A stretch of 64,000 nucleotides of DNA, from contig JAQOOI010000045.1 of assembly GCA_028554645.1 (NCBI GenBank), positions 16,611-80,610 of the forward strand. Reading direction: 5' to 3'. The notes under the pieces are model-generated. The model did not search any database and was not told where the DNA came from. It saw only the letters and a program-made list of their open reading frames with translations. Position 1 is the stretch's first letter. Each line of letters begins with the position of its first letter. The DNA is from Omphalotus guepiniiformis (Eukaryota > Basidiomycota > Agaricomycetes > Agaricales > Omphalotaceae). A program made the translations under genes and the position numbers. This document shows, piece by piece, positions 1 through 11,089 of the stretch.

Positions 1-1204
1 AAGTATTAATATTGAACTTTCAGAAGTTCAGAGTGGTATTCAATATAGTTTGCATAATCCCACAGAAGTATGAATATATGTTCTACATAGTGTGAGCATA
101 ATTCAAGAAAGATTTTGATTTTGATTTACCATAGGTCCAGTGCAGTATTGAATATTAGTTTGCATAGTTCCAGGATAATACTCAACTAGTAGATGCTGTG
201 AGCTAATGTAAGCTGCTCCTAGCTAATGCCAGCTGATGCCAGCTGATGTGAGCTACTTGTAGATGTGCTGTAAGCTTATACCAGCTGATGTTATCTGCTC
301 CTAGCTCATGCGAGCTGATGTCATCTGTTTCTAGCTCATGCTAAACTAATGTGAGCTACTGCTAGATACAGTGAACTGCTCATAGATGCTGTGAGGTGAT
401 GTCAGCTGCTGGTAGATGTTGTGAGCTGATGTGACATAATGTGAGCAACTGATAGATGTTATGAGCTGATATCAGCTGTTGCTAGCTAATGCTAGATAAT
501 GTCAGCTGCTAGTAGATGCTGTGAGCTGGTGCCAGCTGCTCCTAGCTGCTACTAGCTGGTGTGAGCTACTGCTATATGGTGTGGGCCACTTGTAGATCTT
601 GTGAGCTGGTGTTAGCTGCTTGTAGCTATTGCTAGCTAATGTCAACTGATGCTAGGGGCTGCAAGCTGCTGCCATATGATGTGAGCTGCTGGTAGATACT
701 AAGCTGGTGTCAGCTGCTCCTAGCTGCTCCTAGCTGATGCCAGCTGATGTCAACTATCAGCAGCTCACATCATATGACAGCAGATGCTGTGAGTTGGTGC
801 TAGCTACACCTAGCTGATGCTATATGGTCCCAGCTGGTGCTAGCTACTGCCAGATGATGCCAGCTAATGTCAGCTGCTGCTATGTGATGTGAGCTGCTTG
901 TAGCTGCTGCTAGCTCCTCATAGCTGATATCTGCTGCTGCTAGCTGCTGCTAGCTGATATCAGCTGATGCTAGCTGCTACCAGCTGATGTCATGTGATGT
1001 GAGCTGCTGCTTGCAACTTTTGAGTATTATCCTGGAACTATGCAAACTAATATTCAATACTGCACTGGACCTATGGTAAATCAAAATCAAAATCTTTCTT
1101 GAATTATGCTCACACTATGTAGAACATATATTCATACTTCTGTGGGATTATGCAAACTATATTGAATACCACTCTGAACTTCTGAAAGTTCAATATTAAT
1201 ACTT
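1..1204. mobile_element. Foldback element with 185 bp perfect terminal inverted repeats
   Basis: Bases 1-185 and 1020-1204 are exact reverse complements, checked base by base with no mismatch. They flank an 834 bp core of short tandem repeats. Long inverted arms around a repetitive core with no coding capacity is the layout of foldback-type elements. The left arm starts at base 1, so the element may extend outside the window and its target duplication cannot be seen. Perfect arm identity suggests recent insertion or gene conversion. No transposase is encoded, so any mobility would need a protein supplied from elsewhere. Confidence 0.75.
186..1019. repeat. Degenerate AGCTGATG/AGCTGCT minisatellite
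   Basis: The core of the foldback element is built from a variable 8-16 bp unit around AGCTGATG, AGCTGCTNNTAG and AGATGYTGTG, repeated dozens of times. AGCT is a palindrome and CAGCTG recurs, so each strand can also form many small hairpins. No reading frame is conserved. A short inverted stretch occurs near 745-780 (CAGCAGCTCACATCATATGA against TCATATGATGTGAGCTGCTG-like copies). Confidence 0.7.
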
Positions 1205-1860
1205 CTCTAAAATCATAATGATTTTATAGATCACTTTTGGACATATTTCTAGGACTATGTAAACCATCATTCAATACTCCTCTAGAGGTATGGTCACGGT
1301 AATTTATGTTGATACTATGTAAACCACTTTTAAATCTGTGGAATCATGCAAACTGACATTCAATACTTCTGTGGGAGTATGATGATACTATCTCACTTAC
1401 TTATGGATAGATCACTGAAACTATGCAAATCAACTTTTATTCTTCTGGAACTGTAATGGTATTGCTCAGATCAGTATAAAATTGCATGTGTTTTTTTATA
1501 ATTCTGTTATATTATTTCTGCAGATATCTTGATTGTAAGGCCTATGCAGTGCAAGACATATATAATCCCATATCTATAGTGTAAATCCAGTATATAGCCA
1601 AAGAAAATTATAATAATATATTTTTATCATAAGATTTTCATAATTCTTGGTGAAATAATGGAAGACTTACACTGTGACAACTTGTCACACTCTCAAGATA
1701 TCATACTACCCTCTGGAATTTACTGTAGAAGTATGGTAGATATATTATAACTCTAAAAAATTTTTATAAAAAATAAGTTTTTAATAAATCTCAAGACTTA
1801 TATTAATAATTCTCAAGATATTATCAGCATATTTCTTATATAATGCTGTGGGAATTATGC
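1205..1860. repeat. AT-rich degenerate repeat tract next to the foldback arm
   Basis: No gene is visible. The tract repeats a motif like CTATGYAAACNNNATTCAATACTNCTGTGG at irregular spacing (near 1255, 1315, 1345, 1425, and 1850 as CTGTGGGAATTATGC). The same motif lies inside the foldback arms (near 1035 and 1140), so the arms appear to derive from this repeat. The rest is long A/T runs. The tract ends where LINE coding sequence begins near 1861. Confidence 0.5.
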
Positions 1861-2666
1861 TTTACTGGGCCCAGTGGAACATCACAACTGCAATTAACAT
1901 CATCACTGGCACCCTACCAGCCGTCAGTCCTCCAACCCGAGCCCAACTTGTATCCCAGGCAAAGGCTTGCGATGTCTTTCTGGTGCGCGGGCTACTACAA
2001 GGGGTGATCAATGTACTAGTTTACAAGGTCTGGAGTGTATACGGTGGCGTATCCATGGTGATCATGCCCTTCAATTCCATCCCATCCCCTTACCTATTCA
2101 CTATCCGAGATTTAAACTACACCGAAGACGCAGCCAATGCAGCTGAAATATGACTTCTAGTACGCGACACAATTCAGAACTCGGTTGGTGCTGCAGGCCT
2201 CATGGCGGCTATACATGATGCCATCCACCCCCACATGACCTTCAGAGACTATCTCGCTCAGCTAGACGTCAGGGCAATCACCTTCAACAACCGAGTTTAC
2301 TGGAATGTGCACCTCCCCACCCCAACTCTCGATCCCTCTAGTTACAACACCTGCACAAGCACGCTATCCTCCCTCTGCTTCCCTACTATTGAAGGGGTGG
2401 GATCTCCTTTCAGGTCGTTGTCGTGCAGAGTGTGTCGCTCTATTGACCACATCCAAGAAATTTGCCCATGGATCGTGCCAGGCTGGTATGGCCCAGCCCT
2501 CCCCAGCGGGAACAATCAAACCAACCCTAACGGCCAAACCTCTCCCAGGTCCCTGGCTGTGCGCAACAACCGAGGCAGACGCATGAGCCGGGGAAGAGGT
2601 GGAGCTAGAGCCCGAGGACGAGGTGGAAACCGAGGTGGTAGGAACTATCAAGAAACCCCTTATTAA
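1848..2666 (+). pseudogene. LINE ORF1 (gag-like) remnant with zinc knuckle
   Basis: Two in-frame pieces (1848-2153 and 2202-2666) are separated by a single TGA at 2151-2153 and read as one protein. The second piece contains CRVCRSIDHIQEIC, a C-x2-C-x4-H-x4-C zinc knuckle, followed by an Arg/Gly-rich tail, both common in LINE ORF1 RNA-binding proteins. About 270 residues remain; relatives are usually longer, so the N terminus is probably lost. The stop codon makes it non-functional. Residues before LYWAQW may belong to the flanking repeat rather than to the element. Confidence 0.65.
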
Positions 2667-3195
2667 TATTAATGAATGATCTATGATCCATATGTTCCTG
2701 TACTAAATTGAATATAGTCTCTTTCTGACATCCTCTGATCTGCCTGAAAATGAAAATCCACCCCCAATAGACTGTAAGCCTCAACCCCCCCCCCCCCTCT
2801 GATTGGAATATGGACAGTACACCCAAAATGATTAACGACTTTAGCGTGCGCCCTCCTAAATCATGGGCGGGACTTGGGAGAACTGCGCATCCCTCTCGAC
2901 AGTGCCTGCCGGCGTTGAGACGCTCCAACAAGCACGGTGAAACCAGCAGGAGTCAGGGGATCCAGGGGCCTATCCCTGGCTACCATACAAGCGGCCCCTC
3001 CTCCTGCACTGTTGCTGCTGATCCAGTGGATGCGGGGGGTCGACAAGGAGACCAGCATTTGTTACAAATTGCAGCTCTGACAGAACTCATACATCAATAT
3101 ACACAATTCCAGACACAGAATGAGGTAGAAATCCAACCACACTTAAGAACAGTTCACCTAGTCAACCCCAACCAAATCATGGGCATATCCCGACA

Positions 3196-5435
3196 GTGGA
3201 AACTGTCACCGATGAAGAAACTCCATGCATGAACCCCCAACCACAGCAACCATACGGCAGACCAAGACAAACTCCACTCTCTCGCGACTCCGCCCCATCC
3301 CGTTTCCGAACCCTACGCCGACAACAGCGCTTGAATGACATCCAAGCAGACCATGTTAGAAAACATCCCAGAGCTCACCTACAGCTTGCATCCATTAATA
3401 TTAAAGGGAGGGGTGCAAATCATATATATAACCCAGGCCACAAGTGGCCCAACCTATGCCAAATCATCCGAAAGGAACATGTTGCAGTGCTAGCAGTGCA
3501 AGAAACACACCTATCTGCTGAACAGACAGACAAAATCCAGCAGAGTCCCTATGGTAACAAAATTAAAATCTTCTCATCCATTGATAATGAAAAGCCTAAT
3601 GCAGCAGGCATGGCAATTGCCCTAAACACCAACCTCATAGACAAGAATTTCACTGAAGTATCAGTAGTACTACCAGGGCACGCAATCTTGCTGACTTCCC
3701 CGTGGCAAGGTCGAGAAACAATTACGATCCTTGCAGTCTATGCACCAAACAAATCCACTAAACATACCCAGGAATTTTGGAATAAACTAACAAAGATGTG
3801 GCTTGAATTGAATTTACCAGTCTCTGACTATGTCATGGGAGATATGAACTTTGTGAAAGAAGCTGCAGATTGTACTTCTAACCGCACTAATACGACTAGT
3901 GTTGTTGATGCGTTGATGTGCTTGGTATGGGGTATGAATGAGAAGAAGTGCTAACTAACTCGAATGAATCTATCAAGCACTCAAAACACACACACAACAC
4001 ACAAAGACTTTAAGTTCGTGGGGTTTGGGGGACTAACAAACTCTGTGAAGCGGATAAGGTTGTTGTAAGAGGGGCTCGGAGACACAGTCTAAACCGACGC
4101 GGCACAGATAACTCTATGCTACACACCACTCAAACGAACTAACACGTAACTTTAACAAATCACTGCGACCAGTGACTACAAACGATACAACAACCAGACG
4201 ATTGTTGGGAGATGCCAGACGACTTCTCACTTAGTGGAGTTGGTTATAGGAGGATTTCAGAACTGCCAGACGACGAGTTCAACGAGTGACCAGACGATCC
4301 ACTCTTATTCACACTACACACACAGGCTCCGCGGTACCAGACAATTCCGCTTGTAAAGACTTAGGCACACTGACTTATGAACTTAACGCGATGGTTAACA
4401 CCTTTAAAACTTTGAATCACTCAGAGGGACTTAAGCTTTTCCACACACAAATGCTATTAGCTCTATGGGGGGCTCGGGAACCTGTCCTTCCTTGCCCGGG
4501 TTCTATTTCTTATATACAGTATTTCTATTTACATAGTACAAACAAATGTCGCGATACTTGACAGTTATGAGATATATGGTGCATATGGTGCACCGCGTAA
4601 GGTAGGGATGAAGTATAGTACGTGGTAACAGGGTATCCTATATCGGGTTATAATCTTGCCGCTTTTAGAAAGTATCGCAGTAGTTTGCTAACACTGTGTC
4701 TCCTTACGTATTCTACTTCCGCGTCGTCGGAAGTACTTTGTGTTACATCGTACATCTAGACCCTTCTGTGGCTCAACAGTGGTCATTAGATATGACTAGT
4801 GCACGGAGCTACTGCTACCTGGTTTTCAAGTCTGGCCTTCTGAGTAGTGCCGCGGTACTTCGTTACCTACGCGTTGGTTTATACAGTATTGGGGCCATCA
4901 AGTTATACACATCGGACCTTAGAACAAGTGCCGCAATGCTTTACTTGAGTGCATACTTAGGTAATACCTACACTGAGAAGACCCATTTAGTGCCGTTCTA
5001 CAGTCTTGTACACCTTTGTACACATATACTAGTGGTTGAATGTGCGTAATACACCGCGGAACTTAGGACTATACAGTGTACTTAGTAGGTTTGTACTGGA
5101 GTGATCAATCCCGCGAGGCCGAAAATGGTAGTGGTATTCCTGCGGTCGTATCAGCGTTCCTTGAGTTCCGGGCCTTGTTTGACTTGAGAGATGGATGGCG
5201 GAGCACATATCCTGACACTAGGGCATTCACACACCACCATGAACTGGGAAATAACATGTATTCAATGTCTTGTATCGACTGCATATACACCCGTGCTGAT
5301 CTAATACCTTTCTGCCATGACTGGGACATCACCGACGATTTTGCAGGGCTGACGGACCATCAAATGATCACAGTGATAATCCAAACTCCCAACGCCCCGA
5401 AGCAAGGACGTGGCTGGTATGCCATACACCTATGA
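3196..5435 (+). pseudogene. LINE ORF2 endonuclease domain, split by an insertion
   Basis: The N-terminal part (3196 to about 3913) carries APE endonuclease landmarks: LASINIKG (Asn), VQETHL (catalytic Glu), and YVMGDMNFV (Asp-x-Asn). The frame then runs into foreign sequence and stops. It resumes at 5154 with AFLEFRALFDLRDGWR and continues through a motif reading IDCIYTRADL to LTDHQMI, the Ser/Asp-His end of the same fold. Removing 3914-5153 restores the protein across the junction (..SVVDA|FLEF..). After 5435 the frame stops, and the reverse transcriptase that should follow is absent. Confidence 0.75.
3914..5153. mobile_element. Solo-LTR-like insertion inside the LINE endonuclease
   Basis: The block begins TGATGTGCTTGG and ends GGTCGTATCA, so the ends are TG...CA with TGAT/ATCA as a short inverted terminus. 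The host sequence GCGT(T) is present on both sides (3910-3914 and 5154-5158), and excising the block with one copy restores the endonuclease frame. Size (about 1.24 kb), TG..CA ends, a 4-5 bp duplication and lack of coding capacity fit a solo LTR. The interior has several CCAGACGA copies (4195-4290) and a TATA-like TTATATACAG near 4510. The parent family is not known. Confidence 0.65.
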
Positions 5436-5949
5436 TCCCTCGAGAGCAAGAACTTCATGACACAAGCTGAACAACTTACCAAGGAACTACTTTCTGAAAT
5501 CAAACAATCAGCAGCCCCACACAACCGATTGCCAGACAAAAACCCACAACCCAGTCATGAGCATACCAAAGAATAACCCATACAAGAACTCCACCTCCCA
5601 GAAAGTTCACCAACCGAACTATCGAGACAGTGCAAAATGCACTCAAGAAGCACCAAAACAGGTCCCCACACCCAGATGAGATTTGGAGAAGTCTCATGAC
5701 CTGAAACATCTCGCGTAGAATATGAAACTTCCTTTATCTAGCCCTTCATGGAGCACATAAGGTAGGGAAGTATTGGTCACACATCCCGAGCTACAAGAAT
5801 AGAGCTCAGTGCACAAAATGCCAGAGCGAAGACAATATGACCCACATCTTGACACAATGCCAACACCCGTGGACTGCTTTCCTATGGAAAATGGCATATC
5901 ACCTTTGGCCAACATCCTTTCCAGCTTGGCCAAAAACCTCCCTCAGCAC

Positions 5950-7430
5950 TGTTGTTGCGCTGAAAACGCATACACGCCTGAAATACCTGAAATTAAACGA
6001 TTTCTACTGTGAATATGATGGGAATAAAGAGCTAGACTATGTCCCATAGTGCTAGCTAAGACATAGAACACGAATAGTTAAAGGCTCGAAGTGAAAGGAC
6101 TACAATGTACAAGTATGCATCAAGACCTTATGGCTGATATGCCTCTAGACCTTCGGCGAAGTAACTACCTGCTGCAAGACTGTACAGTATGGTCAGACCC
6201 ACCCTGCCTGGCAAAGAGCCCTTCGTCTGGAAGTCGCTATTCAAGTATCTGTGTAATCCACGGGACTTAGGAAGGAAGAAACTACACACACAGGCGTAAT
6301 AGCCTCATGAGCCTAAATAATGTCGAAAGGACAAAGCTAGAGGTATTGCCGAGCCATCAAAATGGTTTGTTCGAACTTAGCCAACCTCCTAGAACCTGCA
6401 GATTGATGATATACTGGAGATAACGCTTTATGATCGGAAATATATGATCGACGATTCCGTTCCGAGATACTAGATGGTCAAAGCTATGAAAATGATCGGT
6501 CTCGATGACTGTAGAATAACTTATTAGTAAAGTAATGACAGAATTGGCCTTCGAGCGCTGGATATTGGTATATCTACGAGGTGCTATGGGGTTTAGATAT
6601 CGAAATAGGAGAAAATACGGAAGCCCGACGGGATAAATGACTAGAAACTGCCCTCGGCGCCCCTATAAGTACACTGTAAAACAGTTACAAAGATGAATAA
6701 ATAACAAAATGCATAGGAGTAATTCGTTTAGAATGGCTCAAGCGCATGATAAAAAGGGTCTAGATGTACCAAAACATCACTAAAACATAATACTTACGCA
6801 TATATACCCAGGAACTGCACATAATTACCCTCTAGACGTGCCTACTTACCCAACTCAGTCATATTGTTTCTGTTTATATCCATTTTATACTCGATGTTAT
6901 CCCTCTGTTCCTTTTAATTACTCCACTCAGTTTTCTATCTATTTATGAAATACTTACAAGCAGTAGAGTACATATACTGTCATGTATAGGGTCGAGCACC
7001 CCAGGTTACGACTGCCCGCCAAATTGGAGAACTTTACGTATCTTCTAGAGTGTTAAATCGCAGAAGGCCTCTTGATTGTGAACGTCAGGCCCCGGTTCTT
7101 CGAGCTGGTAGAGGCAGACTATTAGGAATTGCAGTGCTTTAATAGAGTGCTAAATATCTGAACATCTGTTGTGTTTGAACTGTCTGTCTGTCTGTCTGTC
7201 TGTGTCTGTCTATCTGTGTCTGTCTGTCTGTGTCTGTCTGTTTTTGCTGTTTCTGGTACTCGTCGAAGGGTCTAGACGGTGATCTTTCAGTTCAGTTAGT
7301 CTTTCCAACAGTCTAGCTTGACTTTAGTCAGTTTTCTGCGTGCGGAATCTTTGCCAACGCCAGACTACACTCGCTTTTACAAGGCAACCTTTGAGTTTAG
7401 ACGAGTTCCTACGTCTTAGAGTGCTCATTT
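5950..7430. mobile_element. Second insertion in the LINE, LTR-like, ends not resolved
   Basis: Coding sequence typical of the LINE C terminus breaks off after WPKTSLSTVV (near 5952) and resumes at TVLGSGL (near 7435), so about 1.48 kb is foreign. It holds no recognisable protein. A CTGT-rich stretch followed by GCGGAATCTTTG-CAACGCC near 7340-7366 resembles 10328-10350, where a similar CTGT-rich tract precedes GCGGAATCTTTGATCAACGCC; both may be the 3' part of one LTR family. An exact target duplication could not be found, so the boundaries are good to tens of bases only. Confidence 0.4.
7184..7243. repeat. (TGTC)n microsatellite
   Basis: A run of CTGT units, partly interrupted by TGTGTC, spans about 60 bp within the second LINE insertion. 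Confidence 0.85.
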
Positions 7431-8033
7431 TGCTGCTATTACCGTCTTGGGAAGTGGCCTGATACACTTTTGCACCCCAGATGGTCAACCTTGTCCTGAA
7501 GCTGACCGCCTCTTCCAAATACTAATGACAGAGTGCGCTCATCTAATCTGGAAAATAAGATGTGAAGTAGTAATACACAAAAGAACTACGGAGCCTACCA
7601 GCCGGGAAGTTTACAACTGCTTCTGACAAATTATCCAAACATGGCTACAGCAAGACAAGAAGCTCCTTTTCAAACCAAGCGGCCACACCGTAAAATCCCG
7701 GCGTAATATTCTAAAGACATGGTTGCCGCTGTTAGTGGAAAACCACGCAGAAGACTGGACGAAGGATACCGAGGTTTTAGTGGGTATTGGGACAGAGAAC
7801 AAAATTCAAGAATTGGACATTGGCGCAATTCTTTTGATAGACCCATAGCCCCACACTACAGAGAGCCTGTGTGCGGCCGGACACGGCATAGTGTATTTCC
7901 TCAGTGGTGGGATTTAAATCACTTTTCTTTTCTCCATAACCTTAGGGATGTGCATTACTATAGTCACCCCTAACAAAATTCACATAGGAGCAGGTGCGAG
8001 GCTAGTTATATACAGCTGTCACCTGCTTGGTGC

Positions 8034-8034
<1 letters not shown>

Positions 8035-8066
<32 letters not shown>
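8035..8066 (+). other. Poly-A tail marking the 3' end of the LINE copy
   Basis: Thirty-two uninterrupted A residues lie about 175 bp after the ORF2 stop. A long pure A tract at the 3' side of LINE sequence is the expected mark of target-primed reverse transcription. The flank after it (TCATAGAGTG) would be the start of any target-site duplication; no matching copy was seen at the 5' side, where the element appears truncated. Confidence 0.7.
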
Positions 8067-8071
<5 letters not shown>

Positions 8072-10700
8072 GAGTGTGCTTGCATTGAGACCTTGGGTTT
8101 TGATTTTGGCCGAGGTCAAGGTCAAGAGGGAGGAACAGTGACATCTGGGCAGGGACATCAAGAGACTCCTCAGAATCATTTCTGCTCCCATCTGATGTAT
8201 TCAACCCATCCTTGGAAATTTCAATAGCTGTGTGTCAATGGCAGTGGGTAGATCATCTGTGACACACAACTGGTCAGTCATATGTTTGTCTTGCATTCTA
8301 ATCGTCTAGGGGTTAAGTATGAGGAAAGATACACTATATTGAATAATGCACTGTGCTAGTCTGAGAATTCCTCCAATCACTGCTATTATCATAGATGAAG
8401 CCAGCTGTTGATGTTGTGTTGGTCCTTGATAGATGTCTCTGAGAAGAAGAATTTGTCACTGCTTGTTGTTGCTTGTTGTCATTCATTGTTGTAGAAAAGA
8501 CCTTCAGCTTCATAAAAAAGGAAACAGGCTGTAGCTAGCCAAAGTTTTAATTTTCAAGGCAACAGTTTCTTTTTAGTGACTTAGTTAGATCCTATAGAGG
8601 CAGAACCAGTAACCCTAAGCCACAAAAAAGAACCTATTGCCTTGAAATTTGAAACTGAAGCGGAGTGCACCAAGAAAAAATGAAGTCAACAAACTTGATG
8701 ACTTTTTTGAACCCGGTTGAATGTATAACATGGTCATGTTGTTGAGCTTGAGAGCGGTACGAGCTTCAGATTGTATAAAAACACTCAATATGATGAGATT
8801 GAAGATGTGTAACATGGGAATTAAGGACTAGAGTGAGCCCCAGCTGCTAGTCAACACATGAGGGTACACTATACCAATGGCCTGAGAATAGTGTATGCTA
8901 CAGTACATGATATGGTGCTTAGCTGCTGTGATCAATGGGTCCATCTGGTGGGATACTGGACTTGCCTCTCACCATTTATATGGTTGAGTTGGTCAGACCC
9001 ACCTTAATAGGTCCAGATACTCCCAGAGTGCTGCCTGATTGTAATCCAGGGGATCGTGGAGGAATTATAAGTGACAATCTATATGACCATCTGGTAATCT
9101 GATGATCTGGATGACTTGCAAGCTATGGTGTTGTTGATTGGTAATACTCTATCTGGAGATGTGCCAGTGTGTAGATGAACATCTGTGAACTAAGAAAACT
9201 TGGTACTCAGTTGAGATTCTTCAAGGAGGGGCTTAGTCTCAGATTCTAAAGATGGTCATAAGAGCTAGATCTGGCAAGCTCATGAGCTGACCAGCTGGTG
9301 ATCTGGAAGACTGCCTGAAGTTCAAGTTGACAGGAATTTCTCAGACTATGATCTGATGAGCTGGTGATCTGTCTACCTAAGGGACTTTGCAGAACACAGT
9401 TACTACGTGCACTAGGGGTAATCCTGCATGATGGATAAGGGTATACCTTGGTCCTAGATGATATGACAATATTCTGGAGCCAGATAGGAGCCAGATAATG
9501 ATCTGTATCTTGGCCCAAGTTCTAGGCTGATAAGCTGGAGCTCTGGTGTCTTGATTACTGATGAAAATGTGATGCCAAATAATCTCACTATATCATGCAA
9601 TTCTAAGGCTGTGTCAACCACACAGTGTGCAGCTTATGAGATCTGCAAAACTCAAACTAGATTTACTGTCTCTGATATACCCAATATGGCTTGATATGGA
9701 CAATCTCTTGCTGTTTATAGAATCCACCCCACTCAATTCTGTTTATTCTGTCTTATTTTCTTTTTCTCTATTATCTTTTCAGATTTATAATATTTATCTA
9801 GCTAGCAGTATATAAAGACCATGTATTTAGATAGAAATATCAAGGGATTACTGGGCCAGCTTTTATAAAGCGAAGCAGAAACACCTTTGGAGGTTGAATC
9901 TGACAAGCTCATAAGCTCTGAAGTTAGACTTCTAACAAAGAATTGCGAGCCTGGTCCTTAGAGTCCAGTTTGTGTTGTAGCACGTTAACTTACACTGAAG
10001 TCCCTGAGTGGCAAATACATTGAAGTCCCTGAGTGGCACCATCTGATAATCTGACTGCTGTCTGTTGAACTGCTGAATCAGTTCTGATCTGATCTAAAAC
10101 TGTTCTGAACTGCTGCTGCTGTCCGTTTGTTATGCTGGTGACTCTTGGAAATCTCTGTGTCTGTCTGTCTCTGTGATTCTGTCTGTTATTGTTCTGCTTC
10201 CAATTTGTTGCTCTTACGAGCTCACAATCTGATAATCTCTTTGTCCACTGTGTTGTAAAACCTTTGTTCAGATTGATAGTCTTTTACACTTGTGATCATC
10301 CTACAAGTTTATTGTCAGTGCTAAGCATGCGGAATCTTTGATCAACGCCTGCCACCACTTGCAAAACACAGACTTAGTTGGTTGTTGGTTTGTTGGGTTA
10401 GATCTTGATCTTGTCCTTCACCCAGTGCCAATAAAAGCCTTTCAACGTGTTTTCCACAACACATGCTGGAGCTTCTCAGTAGCCCCAGAAAAGCTCTTTT
10501 TCCCAAAACCCTCTCTTTCTTTTCACCACCATGCCTCAGCCAGGTCCCTCATGTTCCAACAGTCGCATCACTACTATGCCTGACCCTTGCTCATTCTCAC
10601 ACTCTCCAAATTGCATGCTTCAACCCCGAGATCACTTGTTTTCTCTCCACTTGCCTTGAGCTAAATCAATGCCTTGAATTCAACCTCAAACCAAGCAAAA
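8067..10700. other. Non-coding, repeat-derived stretch without a supported gene
   Basis: Only short, unsupported frames occur. Between 9250 and 9540 phrases such as AGCTGGTGATCTG and GAGCTGGAGCTCTGG recur, and 9995-10040 holds a direct repeat of TGAAGTCCCTGAGTGGCA. A CTGT-rich stretch at 10150-10200 precedes GCGGAATCTTTGATCAACGCC near 10330, shared in part with the insertion ending near 7430. The reverse strand of 8070-8210 can be read as an acidic peptide but has no recognisable family. Confidence 0.4.
8553..8646. repeat. Imperfect 26 bp inverted repeat (hairpin)
   Basis: TTCAAGGCAACAGTTTCTTT continuing to 8578 pairs with 8621-8646 (ending TATTGCCTTGAA) with about four mismatches over 26 bp, leaving a 42-nt loop. 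It could be a remnant of a small inverted-repeat element. Confidence 0.4.
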
Positions 10701-11089
10701 AGAGTTTCAAACACAAGTACAGTTGACCCAAGAAGTTGAAACGTCTGAGAAACGCAACAAACAATGCAAGTTTGAGTGGTTTGCTCAGAAAGCTAAGAAA
10801 GAAAAGGATAAGCTGTTTGTACTTTCATTCAAAAGTGCTTTATGTGTCTGACTGCATATCTCGTAGCTCAAATGTCCTGATATACTTCTGCAAGATTGGC
10901 AGCTTCTATCCCTGTGGTATCAATCTATTTTCTGACAACATCAACATGCTGGTCCATCTTGGACTCAAGGACAAAGCTTCTAAGGCTCAAGAAGTTGCAC
11001 ACACTATGAGAAATGCAGCTTGATATCATAGTGAGGATGAAGATGAAGATGTTGAGGACCCGAATAATCAAATGTATGCATATATGCAC

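Larger units (their letters stand above)
5550..7858 (+). pseudogene. LINE ORF2 C-terminal part (RNase H end and zinc motif), split
   Basis: Near 5650-5940 the frame reads DEIWRSLM, then LHGAHKVGKYWSHIP, then CTKCQSEDNMTHILTQC, the C-terminal zinc motif of Tad1-type polyproteins, and on to LWPTSFPAWPK. Foreign sequence follows. The protein resumes near 7435 with TVLGSGLIHFCTPDG, then ILMTECAHLIWKIRC, and ends with NILKTWLPLLVENHAEDW and EVLVGIG before a stop near 7858. At least three in-frame stops are present. The 7860-8034 stretch is the 3' UTR. Confidence 0.7.
1861..8066 (+). mobile_element. Tad1-like LINE retrotransposon, internally deleted and interrupted twice
   Basis: In order on the + strand are a gag-like ORF1 with a CCHC zinc knuckle, an APE-type endonuclease, a RNase H/C-terminal domain with the CxxC...HILxxC motif, a C-terminal tail reading EVLVGI, and a 32-nt poly-A at 8035-8066. 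That order is diagnostic of a non-LTR element of the fungal Tad1 type. The reverse transcriptase, expected after the endonuclease, is missing: the frame passes from the linker (near 5540) to the RNase H end (near 5560-5700) in little over 100 bp. Two blocks (3914-5153 and about 5950-7430) split the coding sequence. The 5' end looks truncated because ORF1 is short. The copy is dead. Confidence 0.75.

Noticed and set aside
186..1019. CRISPR-like or centromeric array
   Set aside because: Repeats are short, degenerate and without unique spacers, and the tract is bounded by inverted arms, so an element core explains it better.
8006..8191. Reverse-strand frame with a Phe run
   Set aside because: It is the complement of the LINE poly-A tail.
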